From Onthophagus taurus (taxonomy: Eukaryota; Arthropoda; Insecta; Coleoptera; Scarabaeidae): a stretch of DNA of 64,000 bases. Under the pieces are notes generated by a model. It was given only the letters and a program-made list of their open reading frames with translations. It ran no database searches and was not told where the DNA came from. The stretch lies in NCBI RefSeq assembly GCF_036711975.1, contig NC_091970.1, positions 8,811,501-8,875,500 on the forward strand, written 5' to 3'. This document shows positions 30,781-43,900 of the stretch, piece after piece. Positions within the stretch are counted from its first letter, which is position 1, and every line of letters begins with the position of its first letter. A program made the translations under genes and the position numbers.

Positions 30781-32945
30781 CGAGTCATATATCATTTTAA
30801 AGAGGGCGTTTTAGCATTAATTTAACATATAACATATTTCTTAACTAAGAGAGTTACACCGGAAGTGATCATTTAAACATTGACATCAATTTAAAATAGT
30901 CTCCATCATAACCTATTTTTACAACTTAAAAAAGATGTTTTTTCTCCAAAATTTTTATATTAACCATATAGATTATCATACATCATTTTAAAGAGGACAT
31001 TTCAAGCTTTAATTTAAGACACATCCCGTTTCTTAACTCCCAAAAACACACCGGAAATGATTTTTTGAAAATTAGCTTTCATTGAAAATGTTGAAACAAA
31101 TCTAATTTGATTCTACAATTTTTGTTTGGTTATTTTCTCAAAGACCCTACAATCTGCTTAAGGGAGTCATTTTAAAGAGGACACTTTCAGCTTTAATTTA
31201 ACATGTAACATATTTCTTAGCTAAGAGAATTACACCGGAAGTGATTATTTAAACATAATCATAATAATAACATAACCTATTTTTACAACTTAAAAGATTT
31301 TTTTCTCCAAAATTTTTATATTAACCATATACATTATCATACATCATTTTAAAGAGGATATTTCAAGCTTTAATTTACGACACATCCCGTTTCTTAACCT
31401 CCAAAAACACACCGGAAATGATTTTTTGAAAATTAGCTTTCATTGAAAATGTTGAAACAAATCTAATTTGATTCTACAATTTTTGTTTGGTTATTTTCTC
31501 AAAAACTCCACAATCCGTTTAAGAGAGTCGTATATCATTTTAAAGGGGACACTTCCAGCTTTAATTTGATATATAATACATTTCTTAGCTAAGAGAATTA
31601 CACCGGAAGTGATTATTTAAACATAATCATAATAATAACATAACCTATTTTTACAACTTAAAAAAGATCTTTTTTCTCCAAAATTTTTATATTAACCATA
31701 TAAATTATCATACATCATTTTAAAGAGGATATTTCAAGCTTTAATTTAAGACACATCCCGTGTCTTAACTCCCAAAAACACACCGGAAATGATTTTTTGA
31801 AAATTAGCTTTCATTGAAAATGTTGAAACAAATCTAATTTGATTCTACAATTTTTATTTGGTTATTTTCTCAAAAACCCCACAATCTGTTTAAGGGAGTC
31901 GTATATCATTTTAAAGGGGACACTTCCAGCTTTAATTTGATATATAATACATTTCTTAGCTAAGAGAATTACACCGGAAGTGATCATTTAAACATTGACA
32001 TCAATTTAAAATAGTCTCCATCATAACCTATTTTTACAACTTAAAAAAGATCGTTTTTCTCCAAAATTTTTATATTAACCATATAGATTATCATACATCA
32101 TTTTAAAGAGGACATTTCAAGCTTTAATTTAAGACACATCCCGATTCTTAACTCCCAAAAACACACCGGAAATGATTTTTTGAAAATTAGCTTTCATTGA
32201 AAATGTTGAGACAAATCTAATTTGATTCTACAATTTTTGTTTGGTTATTTTCTCAAAGACCCTGTAACCTGTTTAAAGAAGTTATATATCATTTTAAAGA
32301 GGACACTTTTAGCTTTAATTTGATATATAATACATTTCTTAGCTAAGAGAATTACACCGGAAGTGATTATTTAAACATTGACATTAATTTAAAATAGTCT
32401 CTATCATAACCTATTTTTACAACTTAAAAACGATCGTTTTTCTCCAAAATTTTTATATTAACCATATAGATTATCATACATCATTTTAAAGAAGACATTT
32501 CAAGCTTTAATTTACGACACATCCCGTTTCTTAACGATTTTTTGAAAATTAGCTTTCATTGAAAATGTTGAAACAAATCTAATTTGATTCTACAATTTTT
32601 GTTTGTTTATTTTCTCGAAGACCCTGTAATCTGTTTAAAGAAGTTACATATTATTTTAAAGAGGACACTTTTAGCTTTAATTTGATATATAATACATTTC
32701 TTAGCTAAGAGAATTACACCGGAAGTGATTATTTAAACATGATCATAATAATAACATAACCTATTTTTACAACTTAAAAAAAATTTTTTTTCTCCAAAAT
32801 TTTCATATTAACCATATAGGTTATCATACATCATTTTAAAGAGGACATTTCAAGCTTTAATTTAAGACACATCCCGTTTCTTAACTCCAAAAACAGACCG
32901 GAAATGATTTTTTAAAAATTGACTGATTGAAAATGTTGAGACAAA
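30781..32945. repeat. Dimeric satellite, ~370 bp (two ~185-bp monomers), about six dimers
   Basis: One half carries CATTTTAAAGAGGACATTTC and ACACACCGGAAATGATTTTT. The other carries CAGCTTTAATTT, TTAGCTAAGAGAATTACACC and GGAAGTGATTATTTAAACAT. Units start near 30965, 31340, 31705, 32095, 32475 and 32825. Some dimers carry insertions such as CATTGACATCAATTTAAAAT. The satellite belongs with the 178- and 190-bp arrays by motif order. Confidence 0.9.
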
Positions 32946-33070
32946 TTTGTAATTAATTTGTTTAAGTAATTATTTGTGCATAAAAGGAAGTAAAACGCAA
33001 AAGTAAACAACTTAACCCAATTACATTATATTTTCTAATACAAAATAACATTAAATTAATTTAACATAAC

Positions 33071-34543
33071 TTAATATTTTGCAATTCTTCCATCTTCATA
33101 TTCATACGATTTTATTTTCCTCAGTAAAAGCGGATTTTCACTAAATAAATCCTTCAACATTTTTATACACACTAAAAAAAACACACAAAGTTAAGATTTT
33201 ATTAAATTCATGGTTATATTTTACCCTGTGGATCTTGTTGATATTCTTTGCGGATGTTACACCTTCTTAAATCCTTAAATTTATCATAAATAAAGGAAGG
33301 TGTGTAATATTTGCGTTCGAAAGGTTTACAAATTTCGTTCCAATCGATACTTTTCCAATCGGTAATGTTTTTTTCATGCAAAGTATCAACAATTTTCCTC
33401 AAAACTTTGTTAATTTTGATATTTTGGTTAAAAAGCTTCGTGGCAACGCTCGCATTCCAAAACCTTTTTAATTGATATAAGGGATAATCTAATTGTTTAC
33501 TTATTTCCTCCCAAAATTCACTCGTCAGTTCGGTACTTTTAAGTTCTTTAATCGTCGAAATATTTAAAACCTCCATCATTTTTGAAACTAAATATTCTAT
33601 TTTTGGTATACCAGTCATTTTGGCAAAATCTAAAATTTGATTTTTAAGTTTTTAATTGAAATAAAATTTTAATTTCACCATTTTCTATCGATTCTGTAAT
33701 GGTCGAATATCTTTTTAAAATTTGACTCTTGGATCGATTTAAAATTTTGGCTATTTTAGCAAATTTTTGTTTATCATCATTGTTATTATTGATGTAAGTT
33801 AATAAAATTTGATCTTCAATTGAAGAAAATCTAAAATAAAAATGTTAATCTTAAATAATCATAGTTAATGGGGTAATATTAACCTTCCTTTATTAGTTGT
33901 ACTACATAATAACTGAAATCGTTTATAAATACTATATAATTTCCTATCGTTTAACCCCTTTCCAATATAACGCACAAATTGTAATCGTTCGTAAACGCTT
34001 AACACATGTCTCCCACCAATAACAAAATTTACAAACGGGGTTGGATCATGTTTGATTTTGTGAGCTTCACAAAACTCTTTAAAGTTTCTTAAAATTAAAT
34101 CATCTTCACGTTTTGTGTATTTTTTTGTATTTATGGGAATTCCATCAAATAAACCTTTCGATTGTATTGCAACCACTGATTTCTCAATTAGATGTGCTTT
34201 TGGGACTTTAAACGGTATTTTAATTCTTAAATCCATTAAATGCTTAAAATAAAAAATTAATAACAACATAACCTCAAAATTAATTTTTTACCTGGTTATC
34301 TCTAAAAATTTGTTCCATTTCGTTATTCGTTCGATTAATAGCGTCGCATAATTTATCATTAGTTACATCTTTAATACTTTTAATTTCGTTTTTATTGCGG
34401 TATAGAGATGTATCTATCTCGATTATAGAGTTTTCCAGTGAAAATTCCTCTTCTTTTGGATTGAAGCTTACATTTCCCTCGGTTTTAATCTCCAACGAAT
34501 TCGAACGTTTTCTTTTCTTTGTTTCCTGTTTATTTTTATTCAT
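33071..34543 (-). CDS. Myb/SANT-repeat nuclear protein resembling transcription termination factor 1; five exons
   Basis: Exons on the minus strand: 34543-34292, 34242-33884, 33830-33679, 33629-33225, 33171-33071. All GT/AG junctions join in frame to 422 residues. The N-terminus is basic and nuclear-signal-like (KKRKR near residues 9-13). Myb-like helices follow: KREDDLILRNFKEFCEAHKI, then SSIEDQILLTYI with KFAKIAKILNRSKSQILKRY, then SEFWEEISKQLDYPLYQLKR, then DWKSIDWNEICKPF with PSFIYDKFKDLRR. This tandem Myb layout is that of TTF1/Reb1 or DMTF1-like DNA-binding proteins, which bind rDNA terminators or promoters. The exact orthology is an inference. The start codon is the first ATG of the open frame, and short introns (49-54 bp) support the model. 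Confidence 0.82.
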
Positions 34544-34643
34544 CGTAAATTAATTATTAATTAAAATATGTTTTTAATTTGAACATTTTTAGGTTATGTT
34601 GAAATCGCAATGTGCTGGAATGTGACAGTTCGATTTTTATCTA

Positions 34644-34659
34644 AGAGAGAGAGAGAGAG
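34644..34659. repeat. (AG)8 microsatellite
   Basis: A short pure AG run about 100 bp upstream of the start codon of the Myb-like gene. Confidence 0.9.
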
Positions 34660-34989
34660 CGATACTTTTTATCTTTATTTGTATTAAATTAATAAATAAA
34701 AATTTATAAATTTATTTATTAATTAAGATGATTCAATATGTTAAGAGATATAAATACATTAAATTAAAAAATTCTTCGCAAAAATGAGAAAATAAATCTA
34801 ATACCAACTTAAAATGAATGTTCGAAAAATACACTAAATTTGTTACAAACCATTTCGAATTAGTTGTTAATATTGATACGAAAGAGAAAAACTTGTTTAA
34901 TTGTAAGTAATTACTTTGATTTTAGTTAACTTTTAATTCATTTAATTAAATTTGATTAATTAATTTTAAAACATAACCTCAAAACAATT

Positions 34990-35115
34990 GCCCCCAAACA
35001 AGCATCGCCATTTTGTAAACGTCCTCTCATTCACGTCGTTTTTGCAGTTTTTCCACGAAATTCATGGATATGGATGGATAAAATTCCGTTTAAAATGTCT
35101 TTCAAGCAATATGGG
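34990..35115 (+). other. Possible first exon of an unidentified plus-strand transcript
   Basis: Relatively GC-rich sequence (CATCGCCATTTTGTAAACG) leads to ATG at 35095, seven codons MSFKQYG, and a good donor GGG|GTAAGT at 35116. The nearest acceptor (TTTTTGTAG, 35168) would give an immediate stop (VG*). An upstream ATG at 35064 gives only MDMDG. It is either a non-coding exon or the first exon of a gene whose next exon I could not find. Confidence 0.3.
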
Positions 35116-35229
35116 GTAAGTTTATTCAAAAAATCCGAGTTTTTATTAATTTTTTATGTTTTTGTAGGTTGGATGAGCTTTCTGGTTGAATCGACCACTA
35201 ATCCTTAAATTGATGACTTTTAATACTTA

Positions 35230-35400
35230 ATAACGGTTTCGTATCACTTCTGTGTATCTCCTGGAAAAAATAAAAGGGGGCAACCTCAAAGATCATGATG
35301 TAAAGGCATAAAATAGGTGATGAGAGGTAGGGAGTTGAACGAGGACACTAAATAGAAGAGTATTGGTATTGGGAATGCAGCACTCTGTCTGATTGATGTA
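35230..35400 (+). pseudogene. Short relic of a LINE 3' coding end
   Basis: SPGKNKRGQPQRS (from TCTCCTGGAAAAAATAAAAG) followed, after frame breaks, by RELNEDTK and ALCLIDV recalls the PPGRRKRGRP...REL.EED.. tail of RTE-type LINEs. Very short and damaged. Confidence 0.4.
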
Positions 35401-35499
35401 CATTTTAATTATTGTATTGTATTTAATTGATCTCAAATAAACGATGAAAATTGCTCTTGTTGTTATATCAAATTTTGAAAAATCATAAGCGACATCTGT

Positions 35500-37110
35500 T
35501 ATTTAACAACGAAAACATTGATAGTTAGGTTGCGAACCAATTCTTTACGGGTTAATAATTTTTAAATGACGATAGGCGACATCTTTTATTTATTCGTGGA
35601 ACTAGTCAAGTTACCAACGAATTTTTTGAAGGTTCGAAACTCGGCTAAATAAAAAATTATACCGGTTGATCCAAATAAAATTTATTAAAACGCGTTTTTC
35701 TCGCAAAAATTTCTCTATATTTGGATCACCCGGTATAATTTTTTGCTTAGCGGAGAAGCAAACCATCTCAAAATAATTTTTAAATGACCACTAGCGCCAT
35801 CTTTTTTTCATTAGTGAAACTAGTCAAATTAAAAACGAATTTTTAAAGGTTCGAAACTCAGCTAAGTAAAAAATTATACAGGGTGATCCAAATTAAATTT
35901 ATTTAATCGCGTTTTTCTCGTAAAAATTTCTCTGTACTTGGATCACCCGGTATATTTTTTTGCTTAGCGGAGAAGCAAACCATCTTAAAATAATTTTTAA
36001 ATGACTACTAGTGCCATCTTTTTTTCCTTAGTGAAACTAGTCAAGTTACCAACAAATTTTTTGAAGGTTCGAAACTCGGCAAAGTAAAAAATTATACTTG
36101 GTGATCCAAATAAAATTTATTTAATCGCGTTTTTCTCGCAAAAATTTCTCTATATTTGGATCATCCGGTATAACTTTTTGCTTAGCAGAGAAGCAAACCA
36201 TCTGAAAATAATTTTTAAATGACCACCAGCGCCATCTTCTTTTCATTGGTGAAACTAGTCAAGTTACCAACGAATTTTTTGAAGGTTCGAAACTCGGCTA
36301 AGTAAAAAATTATACCGGGTGATCCAAATAAAATTTATTAAATCGCGTTTTTCTCGCAAAAATTTCTCTATATTTGGATCACCCGGTATAATTTTTTGCT
36401 TAGCGGAGAAGCAAACCATCTGAAAATAATTTTTAAATGACCACTAGCGCCATCTTCTTTTCATTGGTGAAACTAGTCAAGTTACCAACGAATTTTTTGA
36501 AGGTTCGAAACTCGGCTAAGTAAAAAATTATACCGGGTGATCCAAATAAAATTTATTAAATCGCGTTTTTCTCGCAAAAATTTCTCTATATTTGGATCAC
36601 CCGGTATAATTTTTTGCTTAGCGGAGAAGCAAACCATCACAAAATAATTTTTAAATGACCACTAGCGCCATCTCTTTTTCATTAGTGAAACTAGTCAAAT
36701 TACCAACGAATTTTTAAAGGTTCGAAACTCGGCTAAGTAAAAAATTATACCGGGTGATCCAAATAAAATGAATTAAAATGCGATTTTCTCGCAAAAATTT
36801 CTTTTTATTTGAATCACCCGGTATAATTTTTTACTTAGCCAAGAAGCAAACCATCTAAAAATAATTTTTAGATGGCCACTAGCGCCATCTTTTCTTCATT
36901 AGTGAAACTAGTCAAGTTAAAAACGAATTATTTAAAGGTTCGAAACTCGGCTAAGTAAAAAATTATACCGGGTGATCCAAATAAAATGAATTAAAACGAG
37001 ATTTTCTGGCAAAATTTTCTTTTTATTTGAATCACCCGGTATAATTTTTTACTTAGCCGAGAAGCAAACCATCTCAAAATAATTTTTAAATGACGTCATG
37101 CGACATCTTT
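35500..37110. repeat. Tandem array of ~218-bp hairpin-bearing units, about seven copies
   Basis: Each unit has an inverted pair, TATACCGGGTGATCCAAAT and ATTTGGATCACCCGGTATA, around ~55 bp, then a spacer with GCGAAGCAAACCATC-like, TGACCACTAGCGCCATCTT and GTTCGAAACTCGGCTAAGTA. Hairpins start near 35658, 35875, 36093, 36313, 36530, 36748 and 36966. The inverted ends and adjacent TA look like a Tc1/mariner-type MITE that became tandemised together with flanking DNA. Confidence 0.88.
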
Positions 37111-37950
37111 TATTCATTAGGTGAACTAATGCGATTAGCCAAGTTGAGAACCATGTTTAAAGCGAAAACTTAAGCTTCTGAGTAATAGATGTCGCTGATT
37201 TTTTTAAAATTAAATTTATTTAATATTTATATCTATTATATAAGTTAGAAAAAAAAGCTACTAAATAATATCTCTATTATAAACTATATTGATTTATACA
37301 CATTACATTCCTTCTGTACACAATAAAAATAAGAACGAAACGATACATTCATAAGTCAGTCTTTCAACGTGTTTTACATCATTTAATTTTGTTAATATTT
37401 TCGTAAATTTATTAAAACGGCTACGTTATACGTTTTACACATTCATTTTATCCTCATTATTTATAATATTTACAATTTGTAAATGCACATGTTTGTAGTC
37501 GCACGGCCTATGTAGGTTCCTTCATAAAAAATTTACCATCATTTTTTCGACTGTCAAGATAAAAATAAATAAATCTCGTTTATTTGAGCAAGTTATTGAA
37601 TAAATTAAAAAGTAAACAGAAAATGGCACTTAATGATATTCTATTTTATTTATTTTTGAGTTCAAAGTTAAGATGGAAGTTATAGCTGACAGTCGTCCTA
37701 TTTACAAAAAAAAACTTATTTTATTATTTATTTCTGGGCTCAAATTTTATCTTTTGATTTAAATAACATTAATTAATAGTCCTTAATAGCTCTAATATAT
37801 ACAACACAACGGGGGAAAAAAACTATAATTTCCCCCCACTCTTTTTTTCTGTCCGAACTACAACTCCTTAACAATATATAACTTCTTTAAAAAAAAAAGA
37901 GGAAGACAATAACAACAAAAAAATTAATAATAATAAAATTAAAGTGTTTT
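37111..37950 (-). other. Probable 3' UTR of the BMP receptor gene and adjoining DNA
   Basis: Single-copy AT-rich DNA downstream of the receptor stop codon. TTTATT occurs several times (minus-strand AATAAA), for example near 37319 and 37458. No other gene seen. Confidence 0.5.
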
Positions 37951-40900
37951 TTAAACAATTTTTACATTTGGATCCACTTCAAGTTTGGCCAAAGTCTTTT
38001 TAACACGTAACGCCGTCAGCCTTACGAGGGGATTCGCGTGCCAACACTCTTGCATCACGCGCGAAACCGATGATAATACATCGTCTTTTGACCATCGCGT
38101 CGATATTTCCGGTCGAACTTTTTTCACGCACACCACTTGTTGCATCTCTTCAAAACTGGGATCGTTCGGCACGCAGTCGTAATAAGGAAGACAATAATCT
38201 TCCGCCGACGATAATTTATCACCGGTTGCGGTTCTTTTTAGCATTTCCCAAAGGACCAAGCCCAAAGAGTAAATATCCGCCATTTTATGGGCATCGAAAT
38301 TCGCAGGATTAATTGTACCGTCGAGTATTTCCGGCGCCATGTACCTCTTTGTACCACTTCGTTCATTCTTAACCGGCACATCGATTAAATTCGTATCGCT
38401 ACAATATTTTACAGCCAATCCAAAATCGGCTATAACGCACTCCCCGTTTTTCTTAACGAGAATATTTTTTGATTTAATATCTCGATGCGCTATCGCCGGT
38501 TTACCTCGAGTACTGAAAATCTCAGTGTGAAGGTGAGTTAAACCGGAAACGACGGTTTGAGCCATTATCAATAAAGAATTCGTATCCAAAACATGATTTT
38601 GTAAATAATCATATAACGAGCCGTATTCGTGATAATCCGTGATTAACCACATTTGCGTCCAAGAACCGGTTCCTTTTATATCGGCAGCTATAAATCCTAA
38701 AATATTTTCGTGTCGCATCAAAACCGTTTGATAAATTTCGGTTTCTCGAAACCAAGAGTGTTCTTCAGTTGTAAAAAACACTTTAACGGCGACTTTTTGG
38801 TCCCTCCACCTCGCCAACCAAACTTCACCATACCTCCCTCTTCCGATCGTATGTACCAAATGGATTTGTTTCGATATCGTTCGTTGCACGAGCATGGGAA
38901 GACCCGAACCGGAACCGCTGGATGGATCCAAAATGTTAGCGAAAGTGTCGTTTACGTGGATATCAATGGGGTATTGATCGGGGGATTTTTTCAAATAATA
39001 AGGGCTGCCTCTTTTTAATTCCTTCCGTCGGAAATGGATGTATAAACAGGCTATCACGGCCAAAAGGAATATTATACAGGCGGTTATCGAGGTGAAAAGT
39101 ACCATTAACGGTATACTTTCGGGGGTGTTGAAAAAACTGGGTTCTTGCGTCGTGCTTGGTAATTCGTATTTTGGGATTAAATCTTTGTTGCAATTATCGG
39201 ATCCGTTACAGCATTCGATTACTTTCATTTGACGGTGAGGTACTAAAGAACCTTTGCACTGTAACAAAAAGAAAGCAATTAAAATACGCAATTAAAAACT
39301 TTCGTTGAATATTTTCATTGAAATGTGTGTATTAGTCGTGTTCCCAAGGATATTTTACATAGTTTAGAAAAAAAAAATTTTTTATATTAAAATTTCAAAT
39401 TTAGAGCTAAAGAAGTAACTTTTTGCAACCGTGTAATTTTTTTTGCTACTGCCAAATTTGAATTGTGTGCACTCATCGTGTTCCTTAGGTCAGTTTGAAC
39501 TTCTTAGAATTAACACTTCACCGGAAAGTTTTGGGTTAATTCTTGTTTTACTTGTTATTCAGTGCTAGATTGTTGTACATTTTTATTGAAATAAAACTAG
39601 AACTAATTTGTGTATTAATCCGATAGATTTTGATTTCTTGATGCATTAGGAACATTTTTTATCCATAACGTTTTTCTCCATCAGTTTTAGTACTTCCGTC
39701 AGAGTTGAATTTATTAAAAAAATCGTCGAATCTTAATATTTTATAATTTATGCTACATCACTAGAAACCGGTGATAGATAACTATGATATAATTATGGAT
39801 TACGATTTCTTGGTGCATTAGGAACATTTTTTATCCATAACGTTTTTCTCCATCAGTTTTAGTACTTCCGTCATGGTTGAATTTATTAAGAAAAATCGTC
39901 CAATCTTGATATTTTATGATTTATGCTACATCACTAGAAACCGGTGATAGATAAATATGAAACAAGTATAGATTATGATTTCTTGATGCATTAGGAACAT
40001 TTTTTATCCACAACGTTTTTCTCCATCAGTTTTCGTACTTCCGTCATAGTTGAATTTATTAAGAAAAATCGTCCAATCTTGATATTTTATGATTTATGCC
40101 ACATCACTACAAACCGGTGATAAATAACTATGATATAATTATGGATTATGATTTCTTGATGCATTAGGAACATTTTTTATCCATAACGTTTTTATCCATC
40201 AGTTTTAGTCTTCCGTCATAGTTGAATTTATTAAGAAAAATCGTCCAATCTTGATATTTTATGATTTATGCTACATCACTAGAAACCTGTGATAGATAAC
40301 TATGATATAATTATGGATTATGATTTCTTGATGCCTTAGGAACATTTTTTATCCATAACGTTTTTCTCCATCAGTTTTAGTACTTCCGTCATAGTTGAAT
40401 TTATTAAGAAAAATCGTCCAATCTTGATATTTTATGATTTATGCTACATCACTAGAAACCGGTGATAGATAACAATGATATAATTATGGATTATGATTTC
40501 TTGGTGCATTAGGAATATTTTTTATCCATAACGTTTTTCTCCATCAGTTTTAGTACTTCCGTCATAGTTGAATTTATTAAGAAAAATCGTCCAATCTTGA
40601 TATTTTATGATTTATGCTACATCACTAGAAACCGGTGATAGATAACAATGATATAATTATGGATTATGATTTCTTGGTGCATTAGGAACATTTTTTATCC
40701 ATAACGTTTTTCTCCATCAGTTTTAGTATTTTCGTCAGAGTTGATTCTATTAAAAAAAAATCGTCCAATCTTGATATTTTATGATTTATGCTACATCACT
40801 AGAAACCGGTGATAGATAACTATGATATAATTATGGATTATGATTTCTTGGTGCATTAGGAACATTTTTTATCCATAACGTTTTTCTCCATCAGTTTTAG

Positions 40901-43900
40901 TACTTCCGTCATAGTTGAATTTATTAAGAAAAATCGTCCAATCTTGATATTTTATGATTTATGCTACATCACTAGAAACCGGTGATAGATAACAATAATA
41001 TAATTATGGATTATGATTTCTTGGTGCATTAGGAACATTTTTTATCCATAACGTTTTTCTCCATCAGTTTTAGTACTTCCGTCATAGTTGAATTTATTAA
41101 GAAAAATCGTCCAATCTTGATATTTTATGATTTATGCTACATCACTAGAAACCGGTGATAGATAACAATGATATAATTATGGATTATGATTTCTTGGTGC
41201 ATTAGGAATATTTTTTATCCATAACGTTTTTCTCCATCAGTTTTAGTACTTCCGTCATAGTTGAATTTATTAAGAAAAATCGTCCAATCTTGATATTTTA
41301 TGATTTATGCTACATCACTAGAAACCGGTGATAGATAACAATGATATAATTATGGATTATGATTTCTTGGTGCATTAGGAACATTTTTTATCCATAACGT
41401 TTTTCTCCATCAGTTTTAGTATTTTCGTCAGAGTTGATTCTATTAAAAAAAAATCGTCCAATCTTGATATTTTATGATTTATGCTACATCACTAGAAACC
41501 GGTGATAGATAACTATGATATAATTATGGATTATGATTTCTTGGTGCATTAGGAACATTTTTTATCCATAACGTTTTTCTCCATCAGTTTTAGTACTTCC
41601 GTCATAGTTGAATTTATTAAGAAAAATCGTCCAATCTTGATATTTTATGATTTATGCTACATCACTAGAAACCGGTGATAGATAACAATGATATAATTAT
41701 GGATTATGATTTCTTGGTGCATTAGGAACATTTTTTATCCATAACGTTTTTCTCCATCAGTTTTAGTACTTCCGTCATAGTTGAATTTATTAAGAAAAAT
41801 CGTCCAATCTTGATATTTTATGATTTATGCTACATCACTAGAAACCGGTGATAGATAACAATGATATAATTATGGATTATGATTTCTTGGTGCATTAGGA
41901 ATATTTTTTATCCATAACGTTTTTCTCCATCAGTTTTAGTACTTCCGTCATAGTTGAATTTATTAAGAAAAATCGTCCAATCTTGATATTTTATGATTTA
42001 TGCTACATCACTAGAAACCGGTGATAGATAACAATGATATAATTATGGATTATGATTTCTTGGTGCATTAGGAACATTTTTTATCCATAACGTTTTTCTC
42101 CATCAGTTTTAGTATTTTCGTCAGAGTTGATTCTATTAAAAAAAAATCGTCCAATCTTGATATTTTATGATTTATGCTACATCACTAGAAACCGGTGATA
42201 GATAACAATGATATAATTATGGATTATGATTTCTTGGTGCATTAGGAACATTTTTTATCCATAACGTTTTTCTCCATCAGTTTTAGTACTTCCGTCATAG
42301 TTGAATTTATTAACAAAAATCGTCCAATCTTGATATTTTATGATTTATGCTACATCACTAGAAACCGGTGATAGATAAATATGAAACAAGTATAGATTAT
42401 GATTTCTTGATGCGTTAGGAACATTTTTTATCCACAACGTTTTTCTCCATCAGTTTTTGTACTTCCGTCATAGTTGAATTTATTAAGAAAAATCGTCCAA
42501 TCTTGATATTTTATGATTTATGCTACATCACTAGAAACCGGTGATAGATAACAATGATATAATTATGGATTATGATTTCTTGGTGCATTAGGAATATTTT
42601 TTATCCATAACGTTTTTCTCCATCAGTTTTAGTACTTCCGTCATAGTTGAATTTATTAAGAAAAATCGTCCAATCTTGATATTTTATGATTTATGCTACA
42701 TCACTAGAAACCGGTGATAGATAACAATGATATAATTATGGATTATGATTTCTTGGTGCATTAGGAACATTTTTTATCCATAACGTTTTTCTCCATCAGT
42801 TTTAGTATTTTCGTCAGAGTTGATTCTATTAAAAAAAAATCGTCCAATCTTGATATTTTATGATTTATGCTACATCACTAGAAACCGGTGATAGATAACA
42901 ATGATATAATTATGGATTATGATTTCTTGGTGCATTAGGAACATTTTTTATCCATAACGTTTTTCTCCATCAGTTTTAGTACTTCCGTCATAGTTGAATT
43001 TATTAACAAAAATCGTCCAATCTTGATATTTTATGATTTATGCTACATCACTAGAAACCGGTGATAGATAACTGTGATATAATTACGGATTATGATTTCC
43101 TGATGCATTAGGAATATTTTTTATCCATAACGTTTTTCTCCATCAGTTTTAGTACTTCCGTCATAGTTGAATTTATTATGAAAAATCGTCCAATCTTGAT
43201 ATTTTATGATTTATGCTACATCACTAGAAACCGGTGATAGATAAATATGAAACAAGTATAGATTATGATTTCTTGATGCGTTAGGAACATTTTTTATCCA
43301 CGACGTTTTACTCCATCAGTTTTAGTACTTCCGTCATAGTTGAATTTATTAAGAAAAATCGTCCAATCTTGATATTTTATGATTTATGCTACATCACTAG
43401 AAACCGGTGATAGATAACAATGATATAATTATGGATTATGATTTCTTGGTGCATTAGGAATATTTTTTATCCATAACGTTTTTCTCCATCAGTTTTAGTA
43501 CTTCCGTCATAGTTGAATTTATTAAGAAAAATCGTCCAATCTTGATATTTTATGATTTATGCTACATCACTAGAAACCGGTGATAGATAACAATGATATA
43601 ATTATGGATTATGATTTCTTGGTGCATTAGGAATATTTTTTATCCATAACGTTTTTCTCCATCAGTTTTAGTACTTCCGTCATAGTTGAATTTATTAAGA
43701 AAAATCGTCCAATCTTGATATTTTATGATTTATGCTACATCACTAGAAACCGGTGATAGATAACAATGATATAATTATGGATTATGATTTCTTGGTGCAT
43801 TAGGAACATTTTTTATCCATAACGTTTTTCTCCATCAGTTTTAGTATTTTCGTCAGAGTTGATTCTATTAAAAAAAAATCGTCCAATCTTGATATTTTAT

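Noticed and set aside
38070..39232. Plus-strand frames across the receptor kinase exon
   Set aside because: They are antisense shadows of the kinase reading frame.
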